DNA of 64,000 nt from Galbibacter sp038433465. Lineage in GTDB: Bacteria; Bacteroidota; Bacteroidia; Flavobacteriales; Flavobacteriaceae. The stretch covers positions 124,001 to 188,000 of the forward strand of contig NZ_JAESVF010000002.1 in NCBI RefSeq assembly GCF_038433465.1, in the 5' to 3' direction. Made by a program: the position numbers and the translations under genes. Within the stretch, counting starts at the first letter, position 1. Each line of letters starts with the position of its first letter. The notes under the pieces were generated by a model that searched no databases, was not told the origin of the DNA, and was given only the letters and a program-made list of their open reading frames with translations. This document shows, one piece after another, positions 1 to 9,270 of the stretch.

Positions 1-1707
1 AAGTGCTCTTGCTTTTTCAAAGCTATTATCTTCTTTTACTTCTCTTGAATACACTCCGCTAAACGATTGAATTTTTGCTTTATATCTTCCAAAAACAGCT
101 TCTAAAGCAGATGAAATTTCTCCTAAAGTTGCTCGGTTCTTGGCTGCTTCTATTGCTAAAGCTAATAAATTATTTTCTCCCGATTCAGCAGATTGTGATA
201 ATTTTAAGAGCGAAGCTTTTACCGCCTCCTCATTTCTTGTAGATTTTAATTGCTGAAGGCGTTCTATTTGTTGCTTTCGAACTGTTTGATTGTCTACTTC
301 CAATATTTGAAGTAAATCTTCCTTGGCTAATTTGTATTTGTTGACCCCAACAATAATATCTTGATTGCTGTCAATTCGTGCTTGTTTTTTGGCCGCAGCT
401 TGCTCAATTCGCATTTTCGGAATACCAGCTTCAATAGCTTTGGTCATACCGCCTAAAGCTTCAATTTCTTCAATGAGTTTCCAAGCTTTGTTTGCTATTT
501 CATTTGTTAAGTTTTCTACATAAAAACTACCCGCCCAAGGGTCGACTGTTTTGGTTATTTGTGTTTCTTCTTGTAAAAAAAGTTGGGTATTTCGTGCAAT
601 TCTTGCCGAAAAATCGGTTGGAAGTGCAATGGCCTCGTCCAAAGCATTGGTGTGTAACGATTGTGTACCGCCAAATGCTGCGGCGGTAGCTTCAATACAC
701 GTACGAGCAACATTATTAAACGGGTCTTGCTCGGTTAAACTCCATCCGCTAGTTTGACAATGTGTACGAAGTGATAACGATTTTTCATTCTTCGGATTAA
801 ATTGCTTTACCAATTTTGCCCAAAGCATTCGAGCAGCTCTCATTTTGGCAATTTCCATAAAATGATTCATCCCAATTCCCCAGAAAAAAGAAATACGAGG
901 AGCAAACGTGTCGATATCCATCCCTGCTTTTATCCCTGTTTTTATATATTCTAAACCATCGGCAAGGGTGTAAGCAAGTTCAATTTCGGCCGTAGCTCCT
1001 GCTTCTTGCATATGGTAACCCGAAATACTAATGGAATTGAATTTTGGCATGTTTTTGCTGGTGTATTCAAAAATATCAGCAATAATTTTCATGGATGGCG
1101 TTGGCGGATAAATATAGGTGTTCCTCACCATGAATTCTTTTAAAATATCATTCTGAATGGTTCCCGAAAGGTCTTTTAAAGCAACACCTTGCTCTTGCGC
1201 TGCTACAATGTAAAACGCCATAATAGGGAGTACAGCACCATTCATAGTCATGGAAACCGACATTTTATCGAGTGGAATTTGGTCGAAAAGCACTTTCATG
1301 TCTTCAACCGAATCGATGGCAACGCCCGCTTTTCCTACATCACCAATAACACGTTCGTGGTCTGAATCGTAACCGCGATGGGTTGCCAAATCGAAGGCAA
1401 CGGATAATCCTTTTTGTCCAGCAGCCAAATTTCTTCTGTAAAAAGCGTTGCTTTCTTCCGCAGTAGAAAATCCTGCATACTGCCTAATTGTCCATGGTTT
1501 TCTAACATACATGGTTGTGTACGGACCTCTTAAAAATGGAGGAAATCCAGCAGCAAAGTTTAAATGTTTTATAGGCAAAAGGTCTTTCGGTTGGTAAACC
1601 GATTTTACAGCAATACCTTCGGCGGTTTCAAATACTTCGTTAGATTCGAATTGATTTGATGAAACCGATTTTTTTAAACTGATATGTTGTAGGTCTTTTC
1701 GCTTCAT
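1..1707 (-). CDS. mutB: Methylmalonyl-CoA mutase large subunit (3' part outside window)
   Basis: Catalytic subunit that interconverts succinyl-CoA and (R)-methylmalonyl-CoA using adenosylcobalamin. Reading leftward from the ATG at 1707 gives 569 codons with no stop before the window edge. The N-terminal TIM-barrel half is clear: GPYTTMYVRKPWTIRQYAGF, then GQKGLSVAFDLATHRGYDSD, then SGYHMQEAGA and FFWGIGMNHFMEIAKMRAAR. The family is usually about 700 residues, so the missing part is the end of the barrel and the C-terminal B12-binding domain. The ATG overlaps the stop of the upstream small-subunit gene (ATGA), so the two subunits are translationally coupled. Cytoplasmic; propionate/odd-chain carbon metabolism. 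Confidence 0.97.
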   Translation of the reverse strand, partial: MKRKDLQHISLKKSVSSNQFESNEVFETAEGIAVKSVYQPKDLLPIKHLNFAAGFPPFLRGPYTTMYVRKPWTIRQYAGFSTAEESNAFYRRNLAAGQKGLSVAFDLATHRGYDSDHERVIGDVGKAGVAIDSVEDMKVLFDQIPLDKMSVSMTMNGAVLPIMAFYIVAAQEQGVALKDLSGTIQNDILKEFMVRNTYIYPPTPSMKIIADIFEYTSKNMPKFNSISISGYHMQEAGATAEIELAYTLADGLEYIKTGIKAGMDIDTFAPRISFFWGIGMNHFMEIAKMRAARMLWAKLVKQFNPKNEKSLSLRTHCQTSGWSLTEQDPFNNVARTCIEATAAAFGGTQSLHTNALDEAIALPTDFSARIARNTQLFLQEETQITKTVDPWAGSFYVENLTNEIANKAWKLIEEIEALGGMTKAIEAGIPKMRIEQAAAKKQARIDSNQDIIVGVNKYKLAKEDLLQILEVDNQTVRKQQIERLQQLKSTRNEEAVKASLLKLSQSAESGENNLLALAIEAAKNRATLGEISSALEAVFGRYKAKIQSFSGVYSREVKEDNSFEKARAL

Positions 1708-3077
1708 TTAGTCTCCATTTTGAGGCGTTCCTGTTCTATTTTTTCTGCAAGTCGACGTGGAATAATTGGCTCGATAAGTGTTTTACGAACTTCAGTTTTA
1801 ACAAAAGGGTAGAGTTCCAAGGTTTCCTGAATTTTCTCTTCCTTGTTTTGGTATTTGTTTGACCCTACAAGAACCAATTCTTTTTCATCAAATTCACTTT
1901 GAGAAGCATTGGCACTTTCTTTTATTTTCTTCTGAATGATATGCTCTTTTAGTTGAACTAAAAAGCCTCCGCCTGCTTCAATTTGCTTAAAGATGGAGAG
2001 TGCTTTTTCAGCTAAATCATCTGTAATCGACTCAATGTAATAACTTCCATCCGACGGATTTTTTACTTTGTCGAAGTAACTTTCGTGCTTTAAAATAAGA
2101 AGCTGATTGCGTGCAATTCTCGAGGCAAATTCATTGTTTTTATGATAAAAAGCATCGTAAGGTAAAGTGCAAATTGTATTGGCACCTCCCAAAATGGCAC
2201 TCATGTATTCGGTAGTTGTACGAAGCATATTAACATTGTAATCGTACAAAGTTTTGTTACGTTCTGTAGGCATACAAAAAATATGACACTCGCTTGTAAT
2301 TTGGTATTCTGAAGCAATGGTATTCCATAAAGTTCGCAACGCCTTAAGCTTGGCAATTTCGAAAAAATAATTACTTCCAATTGCCATTTTAAAAGTAATT
2401 GTTGGAGGCGTAAACGCATTTAGATATTCGTTGGCGTGTGCTAGAGCATAAGCCAATTGTTGAATAATTGTAGCGCCTGCATTTTGGTATAAAGCTGTAT
2501 TTACGCTGATGTAAGTTTTAAATTGCGTGTGCGTAAGTAATTTCTGCTGAATTTGCCCCAACGTTTCCATATCTTTTGATAGGGAATTGTGCCAATTTCC
2601 TGAGCTTGCCAAGTGACCAATTGGGTCTAAATGAAGGTGAATTTTAGCCGTGGTGTCTTTAAAAAGAGCAATTAATTTTGAAATAAAATCGACCGATAGA
2701 AATGCGGTTTCAATATGAATTTCGACAGTTTCTAAAGGAAAGTCTTTAAATAAATCAGAAAGGTTTACAGTTTCTTCAGGGAAATAAAACAAGATGCTTT
2801 GTGCTCCTTTTTTGATGCTGTTTAACGCTCTACTATTGGCGCCAACAGCTTTTGCAATGTATATTTTTTCGCAAATATTCCATGTTGGGTTTATTTGCGG
2901 TTGTGCTTCCGAAGGGATATCTTCCGAAGTATAAAAAGGTTTTATATGTATATCTTCTGGAGTTTTTGTTACAAGTGTTTTGTTGTATTCTTCGCCTTGT
3001 AATTCAAACTGTATTTTTTGTTTCCACTGTTTTGTAGAGATTTCTGGAAACTCGCTAAAAAGTGAATCGGTTTTCAT
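1704..3077 (-). CDS. mutA: Methylmalonyl-CoA mutase small subunit
   Basis: Non-catalytic partner of the large subunit in the heterodimeric mutase. It is 457 residues and resembles the barrel region of the large subunit, for example an NAGATIIQQLAYALAHANEYL segment and an ARNQLLILKHESYFDKVKNP segment matching the ARNTQLFLQEE region of its partner. It ends near IPRRLAEKIEQERLKMETK without a B12-binding domain, as is common for the short Bacteroidota small subunits. The stop overlaps the start of the large subunit by 4 bp. About 45 bp separate it from the upstream divisome gene, so it probably lies in the same leftward transcription unit as udk. Confidence 0.93.
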   Translation of the reverse strand: MKTDSLFSEFPEISTKQWKQKIQFELQGEEYNKTLVTKTPEDIHIKPFYTSEDIPSEAQPQINPTWNICEKIYIAKAVGANSRALNSIKKGAQSILFYFPEETVNLSDLFKDFPLETVEIHIETAFLSVDFISKLIALFKDTTAKIHLHLDPIGHLASSGNWHNSLSKDMETLGQIQQKLLTHTQFKTYISVNTALYQNAGATIIQQLAYALAHANEYLNAFTPPTITFKMAIGSNYFFEIAKLKALRTLWNTIASEYQITSECHIFCMPTERNKTLYDYNVNMLRTTTEYMSAILGGANTICTLPYDAFYHKNNEFASRIARNQLLILKHESYFDKVKNPSDGSYYIESITDDLAEKALSIFKQIEAGGGFLVQLKEHIIQKKIKESANASQSEFDEKELVLVGSNKYQNKEEKIQETLELYPFVKTEVRKTLIEPIIPRRLAEKIEQERLKMETK

Positions 3078-3121
3078 GGCTAAAGAGTGTTTTTTGGTTT
3101 GGTGTGGTTCAGAAAAAAATA

Positions 3122-3448
3122 TTAATCATTGTCTAGGCTGTCGGCATATTCAATTAAATAAATTTCTTCGTCCTCTTTCTTTAAATAATACTCTTCTCGG
3201 GCAAATTTTTCTATTTCTTCTTGAGAGTTTAGTTGTTTAAGAATCGCCTTATCTTTCTCGATAGCTTCTCTTAAATGTATTTTTTGTTCTTCGAGTTTTT
3301 CAATTTCTTTATTCAATTCTCGATGTGTAAACCACCACGAATTGGCATCGAAAAACAACATCCAAATAGCAAATACAGTAAGCACCAGCACGTAAATATT
3401 GCTGAAAAATTTAAACCATTTTGATTTTCTAATTTCTTTGAGGTTCAT
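3122..3448 (-). CDS. FtsB/DivIC-like septum formation initiator
   Basis: A 108-residue bitopic membrane protein with one transmembrane segment at about residues 17-35 (IYVLVLTVFAIWMLFF), a coiled coil at about 42-75 (RELNKEIEKLEEQKIHLREA), and the family-typical ending IEKFAREEYYLKKEDEEIYL. Family members join FtsL and FtsQ to recruit septal wall synthesis. It ends 44 bp before mutA and begins 2 bp from the udk stop; the udk-divIC order is frequent in Flavobacteriaceae as far as I recall. Assignment rests on topology and motif. Confidence 0.88.
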   Translation of the reverse strand: MNLKEIRKSKWFKFFSNIYVLVLTVFAIWMLFFDANSWWFTHRELNKEIEKLEEQKIHLREAIEKDKAILKQLNSQEEIEKFAREEYYLKKEDEEIYLIEYADSLDND

Positions 3449-3450
3449 GC

Positions 3451-4059
3451 TTATAACAAACGTTCGTTTATAATAGTTCGAACAATATCAACGGCAACTG
3501 TATTGTATCTATTGTTCGGGATGATAATATCGGCAAATTCTTTTGTAGGTTCAATAAATTGCTGATGCATAGGTTTTAAGGTGGTTTGGTAACGTAAAAG
3601 TACCTCTTCAATATCGCGTCCGCGCTCGGTAATATCTCTTTTTATTCTTCGGATAAGACGCTCGTCGGAGTCGGCATGAACAAATATTTTAATGTCAAAA
3701 AGCTCTCGTACTTTCGGATTGGTAAGGATTAAAATTCCTTCTACAATCATTACTTTTCGAGGGTGTGTTAAAATAGTATCTTTTGTACGGTTGTGTTTTA
3801 CAAAAGAATACACAGGTTGCTCAATAACTTCGCCATTTTTTAGTGCTACCAAATGGTTGTACAGCAAATCAAAATCGATAGCCCGCGGGTGGTCGAAATT
3901 TATTTTTGTACGTTCGTCGTAGCTTAAATGAGAAGTTTCGTTGTAGTACGAATCTTGATAAATAACACCAACTTCGTCTTCTGGAAGTTCATTCACTATT
4001 TGATTTACTACAGTTGTTTTTCCGCAGCCAGTTCCTCCAGCAATACCGATAATGAGCAT
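3451..4059 (-). CDS. udk: Uridine kinase
   Basis: Phosphorylates uridine and cytidine to UMP and CMP in pyrimidine salvage. It is 202 residues, normal for the family. The Walker A loop GGTGCGKT is at residues 8-15. Substrate-binding segments include YQDSYY, INFDHPRAIDFDLL and PVYSFVKHNRT. The late block VHADSDERLIRRIKRDITERGR is the lid region. First gene of the leftward cluster; a good -7 box lies about 20 bp upstream of the ATG. Confidence 0.96.
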   Translation of the reverse strand: MLIIGIAGGTGCGKTTVVNQIVNELPEDEVGVIYQDSYYNETSHLSYDERTKINFDHPRAIDFDLLYNHLVALKNGEVIEQPVYSFVKHNRTKDTILTHPRKVMIVEGILILTNPKVRELFDIKIFVHADSDERLIRRIKRDITERGRDIEEVLLRYQTTLKPMHQQFIEPTKEFADIIIPNNRYNTVAVDIVRTIINERLL

Positions 4060-4076
4060 ATTCGTTTTATTTTTTA

Positions 4077-4084
4077 CAAAAATA
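4077..4084 (-). promoter_or_regulatory. Putative promoter -7 box for udk
   Basis: On the minus strand TATTTTTG fits the Bacteroidota -7 consensus TAnnTTTG, about 20 nt before the udk start. The -33 element is not clear. Confidence 0.5.
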
Positions 4085-4333
4085 TAAATTTTGAGTATGA
4101 AATATAACAGAAAATATGAACACTTCAGAAATTAGTTTCTTTTTATGTAGTATTCATAGTATTTACGATGCCGTGGACTAACTGTTTTTAAAAGATATCA
4201 TTTTTTTAACGCATCTTTTTTTGTCAGAAACAATGTCTTTTTTAATTTTATCGCCCTAAACTGAATAACTTTTTCTGAAACTACATGTAAGGAAAAGTGT
4301 TCTGCAAGCCATCAAAAACCAATTGATGTTGTA

Positions 4334-4750
4334 ATGAATCGATTTTTAAAGCTTTTTTTATCGCTAGCAATTATCCTCATTAGTGGATATGGACTTTTAC
4401 ACGCAAACAGTGTAGAAGCTTCTGGCAATGCTTCGGTTTTAAAAAGTATTTATGCTTCTGAAAATACACATGTAAATTTACTTCAAAACATACATTTTTT
4501 TGACCAAGCTGTTTATTCTGAAAAAACAGAGAAAAGTCATAAAATTCATGTTGTAGAAAGTGAAGTAGAAGAAGAATTAACTCCTCATAAAAAAAGTGTA
4601 GCTTACCAAAGTTTATTAGGTACAACGGTGCTTTCGTTTGCCTTTGCTGCATTTTTACCTTTTCAAAAAGAACATAATTTTCAAGTAAGTCAGTATTTAC
4701 AAATAGCTGCTTACAGATTGTACGTGATTTTCCGCGTCTTTCGAATTTGA
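4334..4750 (+). CDS. Small exported/membrane protein upstream of RND operon
   Basis: A 138-residue protein with an N-terminal signal sequence or anchor (residues 4-22, FLKLFLSLAIILISGYGLL), a polar charged middle, and a second hydrophobic stretch at about 95-110 (LLGTTVLSFAFAAFLPF). I do not recognise a named family. It lies 165 bp before the efflux adaptor in the same direction, so it may be the first gene of the pump operon and an envelope-associated accessory. Function unknown. Confidence 0.6.
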   Translation: MNRFLKLFLSLAIILISGYGLLHANSVEASGNASVLKSIYASENTHVNLLQNIHFFDQAVYSEKTEKSHKIHVVESEVEEELTPHKKSVAYQSLLGTTVLSFAFAAFLPFQKEHNFQVSQYLQIAAYRLYVIFRVFRI

Positions 4751-4915
4751 TTTTAAAGTATTCCGAAGGTAAACCTTACACCTTCGTATTGCATCCGCAA
4801 TGTTAAAATTAAACACAAGTTTTAGTTGCTTTACGGCAGCTAGATAGGGGTTCTGTGTTTATTCAATTTAGAAAAATCAATTAATAAATTCTTACGCTTT
4901 AAAAGCAAAATTATT

Positions 4916-6001
4916 ATGAAGAAGATGTTCATAGTGATGAGCTTGTGTGCTTTGGTTAGCCATACAAGTTGCTCGTCAAAAAAAGAAAAAGAAACCAAAG
5001 AAGAAACTAAGTTTTCGGTTACTACACCTATTATTAAAGACACCATTATTACACAAGATTATGTGTGTCAAATAAAATCCATTAGACATATTGAATTAAG
5101 AGCGCAGGAGCGTGGTTATCTTCAAAAAATTTATGTTGATGAAGGACAGCATGTAAAGAAAGGCGACTTGCTTTTTCAAATTATGCCAACACTTTATGAA
5201 GCCGAATTAGAAAAGGCTAAAGCCGAAGCTAATTTTGCTGAAATAGAATATAAAAACACTAAAAATTTGGCCGATAACGACATTGTTGCGCCCAACGAAT
5301 TGGCAATGGCAAAAGCCAAATTTGATAAAGCAAAAGCCGAATTAGCGCTTTCGAATGTACATTTACAATTTACAGAAATTAGAGCGCCTTACGATGGAAT
5401 TATAGACCGTTTTCATGTACGAGAAGGGAGTTTGATAGACGAAGGAGAATTGCTTTCTAGCTTGTCTGATAACAGCCAAATGTGGGTGTATTACAACGTT
5501 CCGGAAGCCGAATATTTGAATTACACAACCAATGTGAGTCCAGAAAATCCTGTAAGTGTAAGCTTACTGATGGCAAATAATAAAATATTTCCACACGAAG
5601 GAAAGGTTGGAACTATCGAGGCTGAGTTTAATAATGAAACGGGAAACATTCCGTTTAGAGCAACATTTCCAAATCCAGACGGACTTTTAAGACACGGAGA
5701 AACAGGGAGTATTTTGATGAAAGTTCCATACGAAGAATCATTGATTATCCCACAAAAAGCAACTTTCGAAGTGTTAGATAAAAAATATGTGTTTGTAGTA
5801 GATAAAGACAATAAAGTACAGCAAAGGGAAATAGCTGTTGCTGCGGAATTACCTCAGTTATTTATTGTTGAAAAAGGACTTTCGGTAGATGATAAAATCT
5901 TGTTAGAAGGTATCCGAATGGTTAAAAATGGAGAGGAAATCCATTACGATTTAGAAAAACCAGCAGCGGTAATTGCTAGCCTCGAGATGTATGCCGAATA
6001 A
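4916..6001 (+). CDS. RND efflux periplasmic adaptor (HlyD/AcrA family)
   Basis: Membrane-fusion protein bridging the inner-membrane permease and the outer-membrane channel. It is 361 residues with a lipoprotein-like signal ending near SHTSC (Cys19). A barrel/lipoyl part follows (RAQERGYLQKIYVDEGQHVKKGD and the matching EIRAPYDGIIDRFHVREGS) flanking an alpha hairpin at about residues 95-135. Next come the beta-barrel segment and a membrane-proximal domain (IIPQKATFEVLDKKYVFVVD). First core gene of the tripartite pump operon; 23 bp to the permease. Confidence 0.93.
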   Translation: MKKMFIVMSLCALVSHTSCSSKKEKETKEETKFSVTTPIIKDTIITQDYVCQIKSIRHIELRAQERGYLQKIYVDEGQHVKKGDLLFQIMPTLYEAELEKAKAEANFAEIEYKNTKNLADNDIVAPNELAMAKAKFDKAKAELALSNVHLQFTEIRAPYDGIIDRFHVREGSLIDEGELLSSLSDNSQMWVYYNVPEAEYLNYTTNVSPENPVSVSLLMANNKIFPHEGKVGTIEAEFNNETGNIPFRATFPNPDGLLRHGETGSILMKVPYEESLIIPQKATFEVLDKKYVFVVDKDNKVQQREIAVAAELPQLFIVEKGLSVDDKILLEGIRMVKNGEEIHYDLEKPAAVIASLEMYAE

Positions 6002-6024
6002 TTAAAACTTAAAACTACAACACC

Positions 6025-9000
6025 ATGTTTAGTAAATTTATAAAAAGACCGGTGTTGGCAATCGTAATTTCTGTAGTCCTTGTGTTTACAGGTTTACTCG
6101 CTATGAAGCAGTTGCCAATATCCCAGTTTCCACAAATAGCACCAACCACCGTAAATATTTTTATTGCCTATCCTGGAGCAAGTGCCGATGTGCTTGTTAA
6201 TTCAACCTTAATTCCGTTAGAAACTTCAATAAATGGAGTGCAAGGCATGCGCTATATTGCTTCGGATGCTACCAGTGCAGGAGAAGGTACATTGCGTATT
6301 ATTTTTGAACCAGGAACCGACCCAAACCAAGCAGTAGTGAGGGTGAAAACGAGAGTCGATCAAGTAATGCCACTCTTGCCAGAATTGGTTCAAAGGGAAG
6401 GGGTAATCATTACTCCCGTTCAACCGAGTATGTTGATGTATGTAAACCTTTTCAGTAAAAATAAAAACAGCGACGAGAAGTTTTTATACAACTACGCTTA
6501 TACTAAAATTGTTCCAGAGATTCAGCGTATCAAAGGGATTGCAAGTGCCAAAATTTTAGGTAGCCGAAAGTACGCGATGCGTGTTTGGTTAAAACCAGAT
6601 AGAATGCGTGCTTATAAAGTTTCTGCGGAAGAAGTTTTAGAAGCAATGGACGAGCAAAGTATCATTGCAAGGCCAGGAAGATTAGGGCGTAGCTCTGGTA
6701 AAAAAGCCCAAGCGCTCGAGTATGTTTTAACTTATAAAGGACGATATAACGAACCTGAAGATTACAAAAACATCATTATAAAAGCCAATGAAGATGGAGA
6801 GATTTTAACCCTCAAAGATATTGCCGATGTTGAGTTAGGAAGCGAGTTTTTCGATATTTATTCCAATCTCGACGGAAATCCTTCGGCTTCCATAGTATTA
6901 AAACAAACCTTTGGAAGTAACGGTAAAGACGTTATCGAATCGGTAAAAGAAAAATTAAAAGAGCTCAAAGAAGATCTTCCGCCAGGTGTAGATTATAAAA
7001 TAAGTTATGATGTGTCTAACTTTTTAGACGCTTCGATAGAGCAGGTGGTGCATACGCTAAGAGATGCTTTTATCTTGGTAGCCATTGTAGTATTCTTGTT
7101 TTTAGGGGATGTTCGCTCTACGTTAATCCCAATTATAGCTGTGCCTGTATCGCTGATTGGGACATTCTTTATCATGCAAATGTTTGGACTTTCCATCAAT
7201 TTAATTACACTTTTTGCCTTGGTATTGGCAATCGGAATTGTGGTCGACGATGCCATTGTTGTGGTAGAAGCCGTCCATGTTAAAATGGAAGAAGAACATT
7301 TGAGTCCGTATAAAGCTTCGTATGCAGTTTTAGGTGAAATTGGAGGAGCCATCATTGCGATAACAATGGTGATGGTTTCTGTATTTATCCCGATTACTTT
7401 TATGTCGGGGCCAGTAGGGGTTTTCTATCGTCAGTTTTCCATAACAATGGCGGCAGCTATTATTTTATCAGCAATTGTAGCACTTACACTTACACCAGTT
7501 TTGTGTGCTATGATTTTGAAAAATAACCACGGAAAAGCACGTAAAAAATCAATAGTCGATAAGTTTATCGATTGGTTTAATAGCAAATTTGATAAACTAA
7601 CGGATAGATACGTAAAGGTTTTAAAACTGATTGTAAACAGAAGAGTGGTAACATTTGGATTGTTGGGAGCTTTCTGTGTAGGAATATTTGTGACCAACCA
7701 AGTGCTTCCTTCTGGATTTATTCCGAATGAAGACCAAGGAATGATTTATGCAATTATTCAAACGCCTCCTGGGGCAACGCTCGAGCGTACCAATGAAGTT
7801 GCCAGAAAACTTCAGAAAATATGTGAAGAAACAGAAGGTGTTCAATCGGTTTCCTCTTTAGCAGGTTATGAAATCATGACGGAAGGGCGTGGTTCTAACG
7901 CAGGTACGTGTTTGATTAACCTAAAACCATGGTCGGAACGCGAACATAGCGTACACGAAATCATGGAAGAATTGGAAGAGGAAACCAAAGATTTAGGAGC
8001 TGTCATCGAGTATTTTGAACCGCCAGCTGTACCAGGATTTGGTTCTTCAGGAGGATTTTCGGTGCGTTTGCTTGATAAAACAAGTTCTACCGATTTCCAT
8101 GAGTTTGAAAAAGTAAACGACAACTTTATGGAAGCCTTGAGAAAACGCCCAGAAATTACAGGCTTGTTTACCTTTTTTGCTGCAAATTACCCTCAGTATG
8201 AGTTGGTAATAAACAACAAAGCTGCCATGCAAAAAGGAGTTTCTATTGGTAAAGCCATGGAAAACCTTAACATCCTTATTGGTAGTACGTATGAGCAAGG
8301 GTTTATCAAATTCGGAAGATTCTTCAAAGTGTACACACAGGCAGCACCAGAGTACCGAGCAATGCCATCGGATTTAGAGAAGTTGTTTGTCAAAAATGAT
8401 GAAGGGGAAATGGTACCTTATTCAGCATTTATGAAAATGGAAAAACGTTTAGGGCCAAACGAAATTACACGTTATAACTTGTATAATTCGGCGGCCATTC
8501 GAGGTTTACCAGCCGCAGGTTATACCAGTGGAGATGCAATTAAAGCCATTCGAGAAGTAGCCGAGCAAACGCTTCCTAGAGGTTACGATATTGGTTGGGA
8601 AGGCTTGTCGTACGATGAGGCTTCACGCGGTAACGAATCGATTTACATTTTCGGTGTTGTTCTCATTTTCGTGTATTTAGTTTTGGCTGCACAATACGAA
8701 AGTTTCCTGCTACCGTTGGCAGTTATTCTTTCTTTACCTGTCGGAATTTTTGGTTCTTTTTTATTGCTGAAATTAACAGGGTTAGCCAACGATGTATATG
8801 CCCAAATTGGAGTGATTATGCTGGTAGGTTTACTAGGTAAAAATGCGGTGCTTATTGTAGAATTTGCTGTGCAAAGAAGGCAGCAAGGAGCTACAATTTT
8901 AGAAGCCGCTGTAGAAGGTGCAAAAGTGCGTTTCAGACCAATTTTAATGACGTCTTTTGCTTTTGTAGCTGGATTAATTCCTCTTGTAATTGCAACAGGA

Positions 9001-9270
9001 GCAGGAGCTATTGGAAACCGTACGATTGGTAGTTCAGCAATGGGAGGTATGCTTATCGGAACAATTTTAGGAGTGTTAATAATTCCTGGATTGTATTTTA
9101 TCTTCGGAAAAATGGCAGACGGTAGAACGCTTATAAAAGATGAAAATACCGAACCTGTTTCAGAAGAGTTTATGAGAAAGAGTGAAGCAAAAAATAATGT
9201 TGAGGTGAAGCTAAGAGGCATGAACCGACTCTTGAAAAAATTAATGAAAAGCAACAAGGATGAAAAATAA
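6025..9270 (+). CDS. RND efflux permease (AcrB/HAE1 family)
   Basis: Proton-driven inner-membrane transporter of 1081 residues, full length for the family. It starts MFSKFIKRPVLAIVISVVLV (TM1) and has two periplasmic porter halves. The TM4 region contains the proton-relay motif VVDDAIVVVEAV (two Asp). The second half repeats the fold with GLLGKNAVLIVEFA, and TM11-12 lie near GAGAIGNRTIGSSAMGGML. A charged C-terminal tail of about 40 residues follows TM12. Substrates cannot be read from sequence. The end overlaps the start of the outer-membrane gene by 11 bp, indicating translational coupling. Confidence 0.97.
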   Translation: MFSKFIKRPVLAIVISVVLVFTGLLAMKQLPISQFPQIAPTTVNIFIAYPGASADVLVNSTLIPLETSINGVQGMRYIASDATSAGEGTLRIIFEPGTDPNQAVVRVKTRVDQVMPLLPELVQREGVIITPVQPSMLMYVNLFSKNKNSDEKFLYNYAYTKIVPEIQRIKGIASAKILGSRKYAMRVWLKPDRMRAYKVSAEEVLEAMDEQSIIARPGRLGRSSGKKAQALEYVLTYKGRYNEPEDYKNIIIKANEDGEILTLKDIADVELGSEFFDIYSNLDGNPSASIVLKQTFGSNGKDVIESVKEKLKELKEDLPPGVDYKISYDVSNFLDASIEQVVHTLRDAFILVAIVVFLFLGDVRSTLIPIIAVPVSLIGTFFIMQMFGLSINLITLFALVLAIGIVVDDAIVVVEAVHVKMEEEHLSPYKASYAVLGEIGGAIIAITMVMVSVFIPITFMSGPVGVFYRQFSITMAAAIILSAIVALTLTPVLCAMILKNNHGKARKKSIVDKFIDWFNSKFDKLTDRYVKVLKLIVNRRVVTFGLLGAFCVGIFVTNQVLPSGFIPNEDQGMIYAIIQTPPGATLERTNEVARKLQKICEETEGVQSVSSLAGYEIMTEGRGSNAGTCLINLKPWSEREHSVHEIMEELEEETKDLGAVIEYFEPPAVPGFGSSGGFSVRLLDKTSSTDFHEFEKVNDNFMEALRKRPEITGLFTFFAANYPQYELVINNKAAMQKGVSIGKAMENLNILIGSTYEQGFIKFGRFFKVYTQAAPEYRAMPSDLEKLFVKNDEGEMVPYSAFMKMEKRLGPNEITRYNLYNSAAIRGLPAAGYTSGDAIKAIREVAEQTLPRGYDIGWEGLSYDEASRGNESIYIFGVVLIFVYLVLAAQYESFLLPLAVILSLPVGIFGSFLLLKLTGLANDVYAQIGVIMLVGLLGKNAVLIVEFAVQRRQQGATILEAAVEGAKVRFRPILMTSFAFVAGLIPLVIATGAGAIGNRTIGSSAMGGMLIGTILGVLIIPGLYFIFGKMADGRTLIKDENTEPVSEEFMRKSEAKNNVEVKLRGMNRLLKKLMKSNKDEK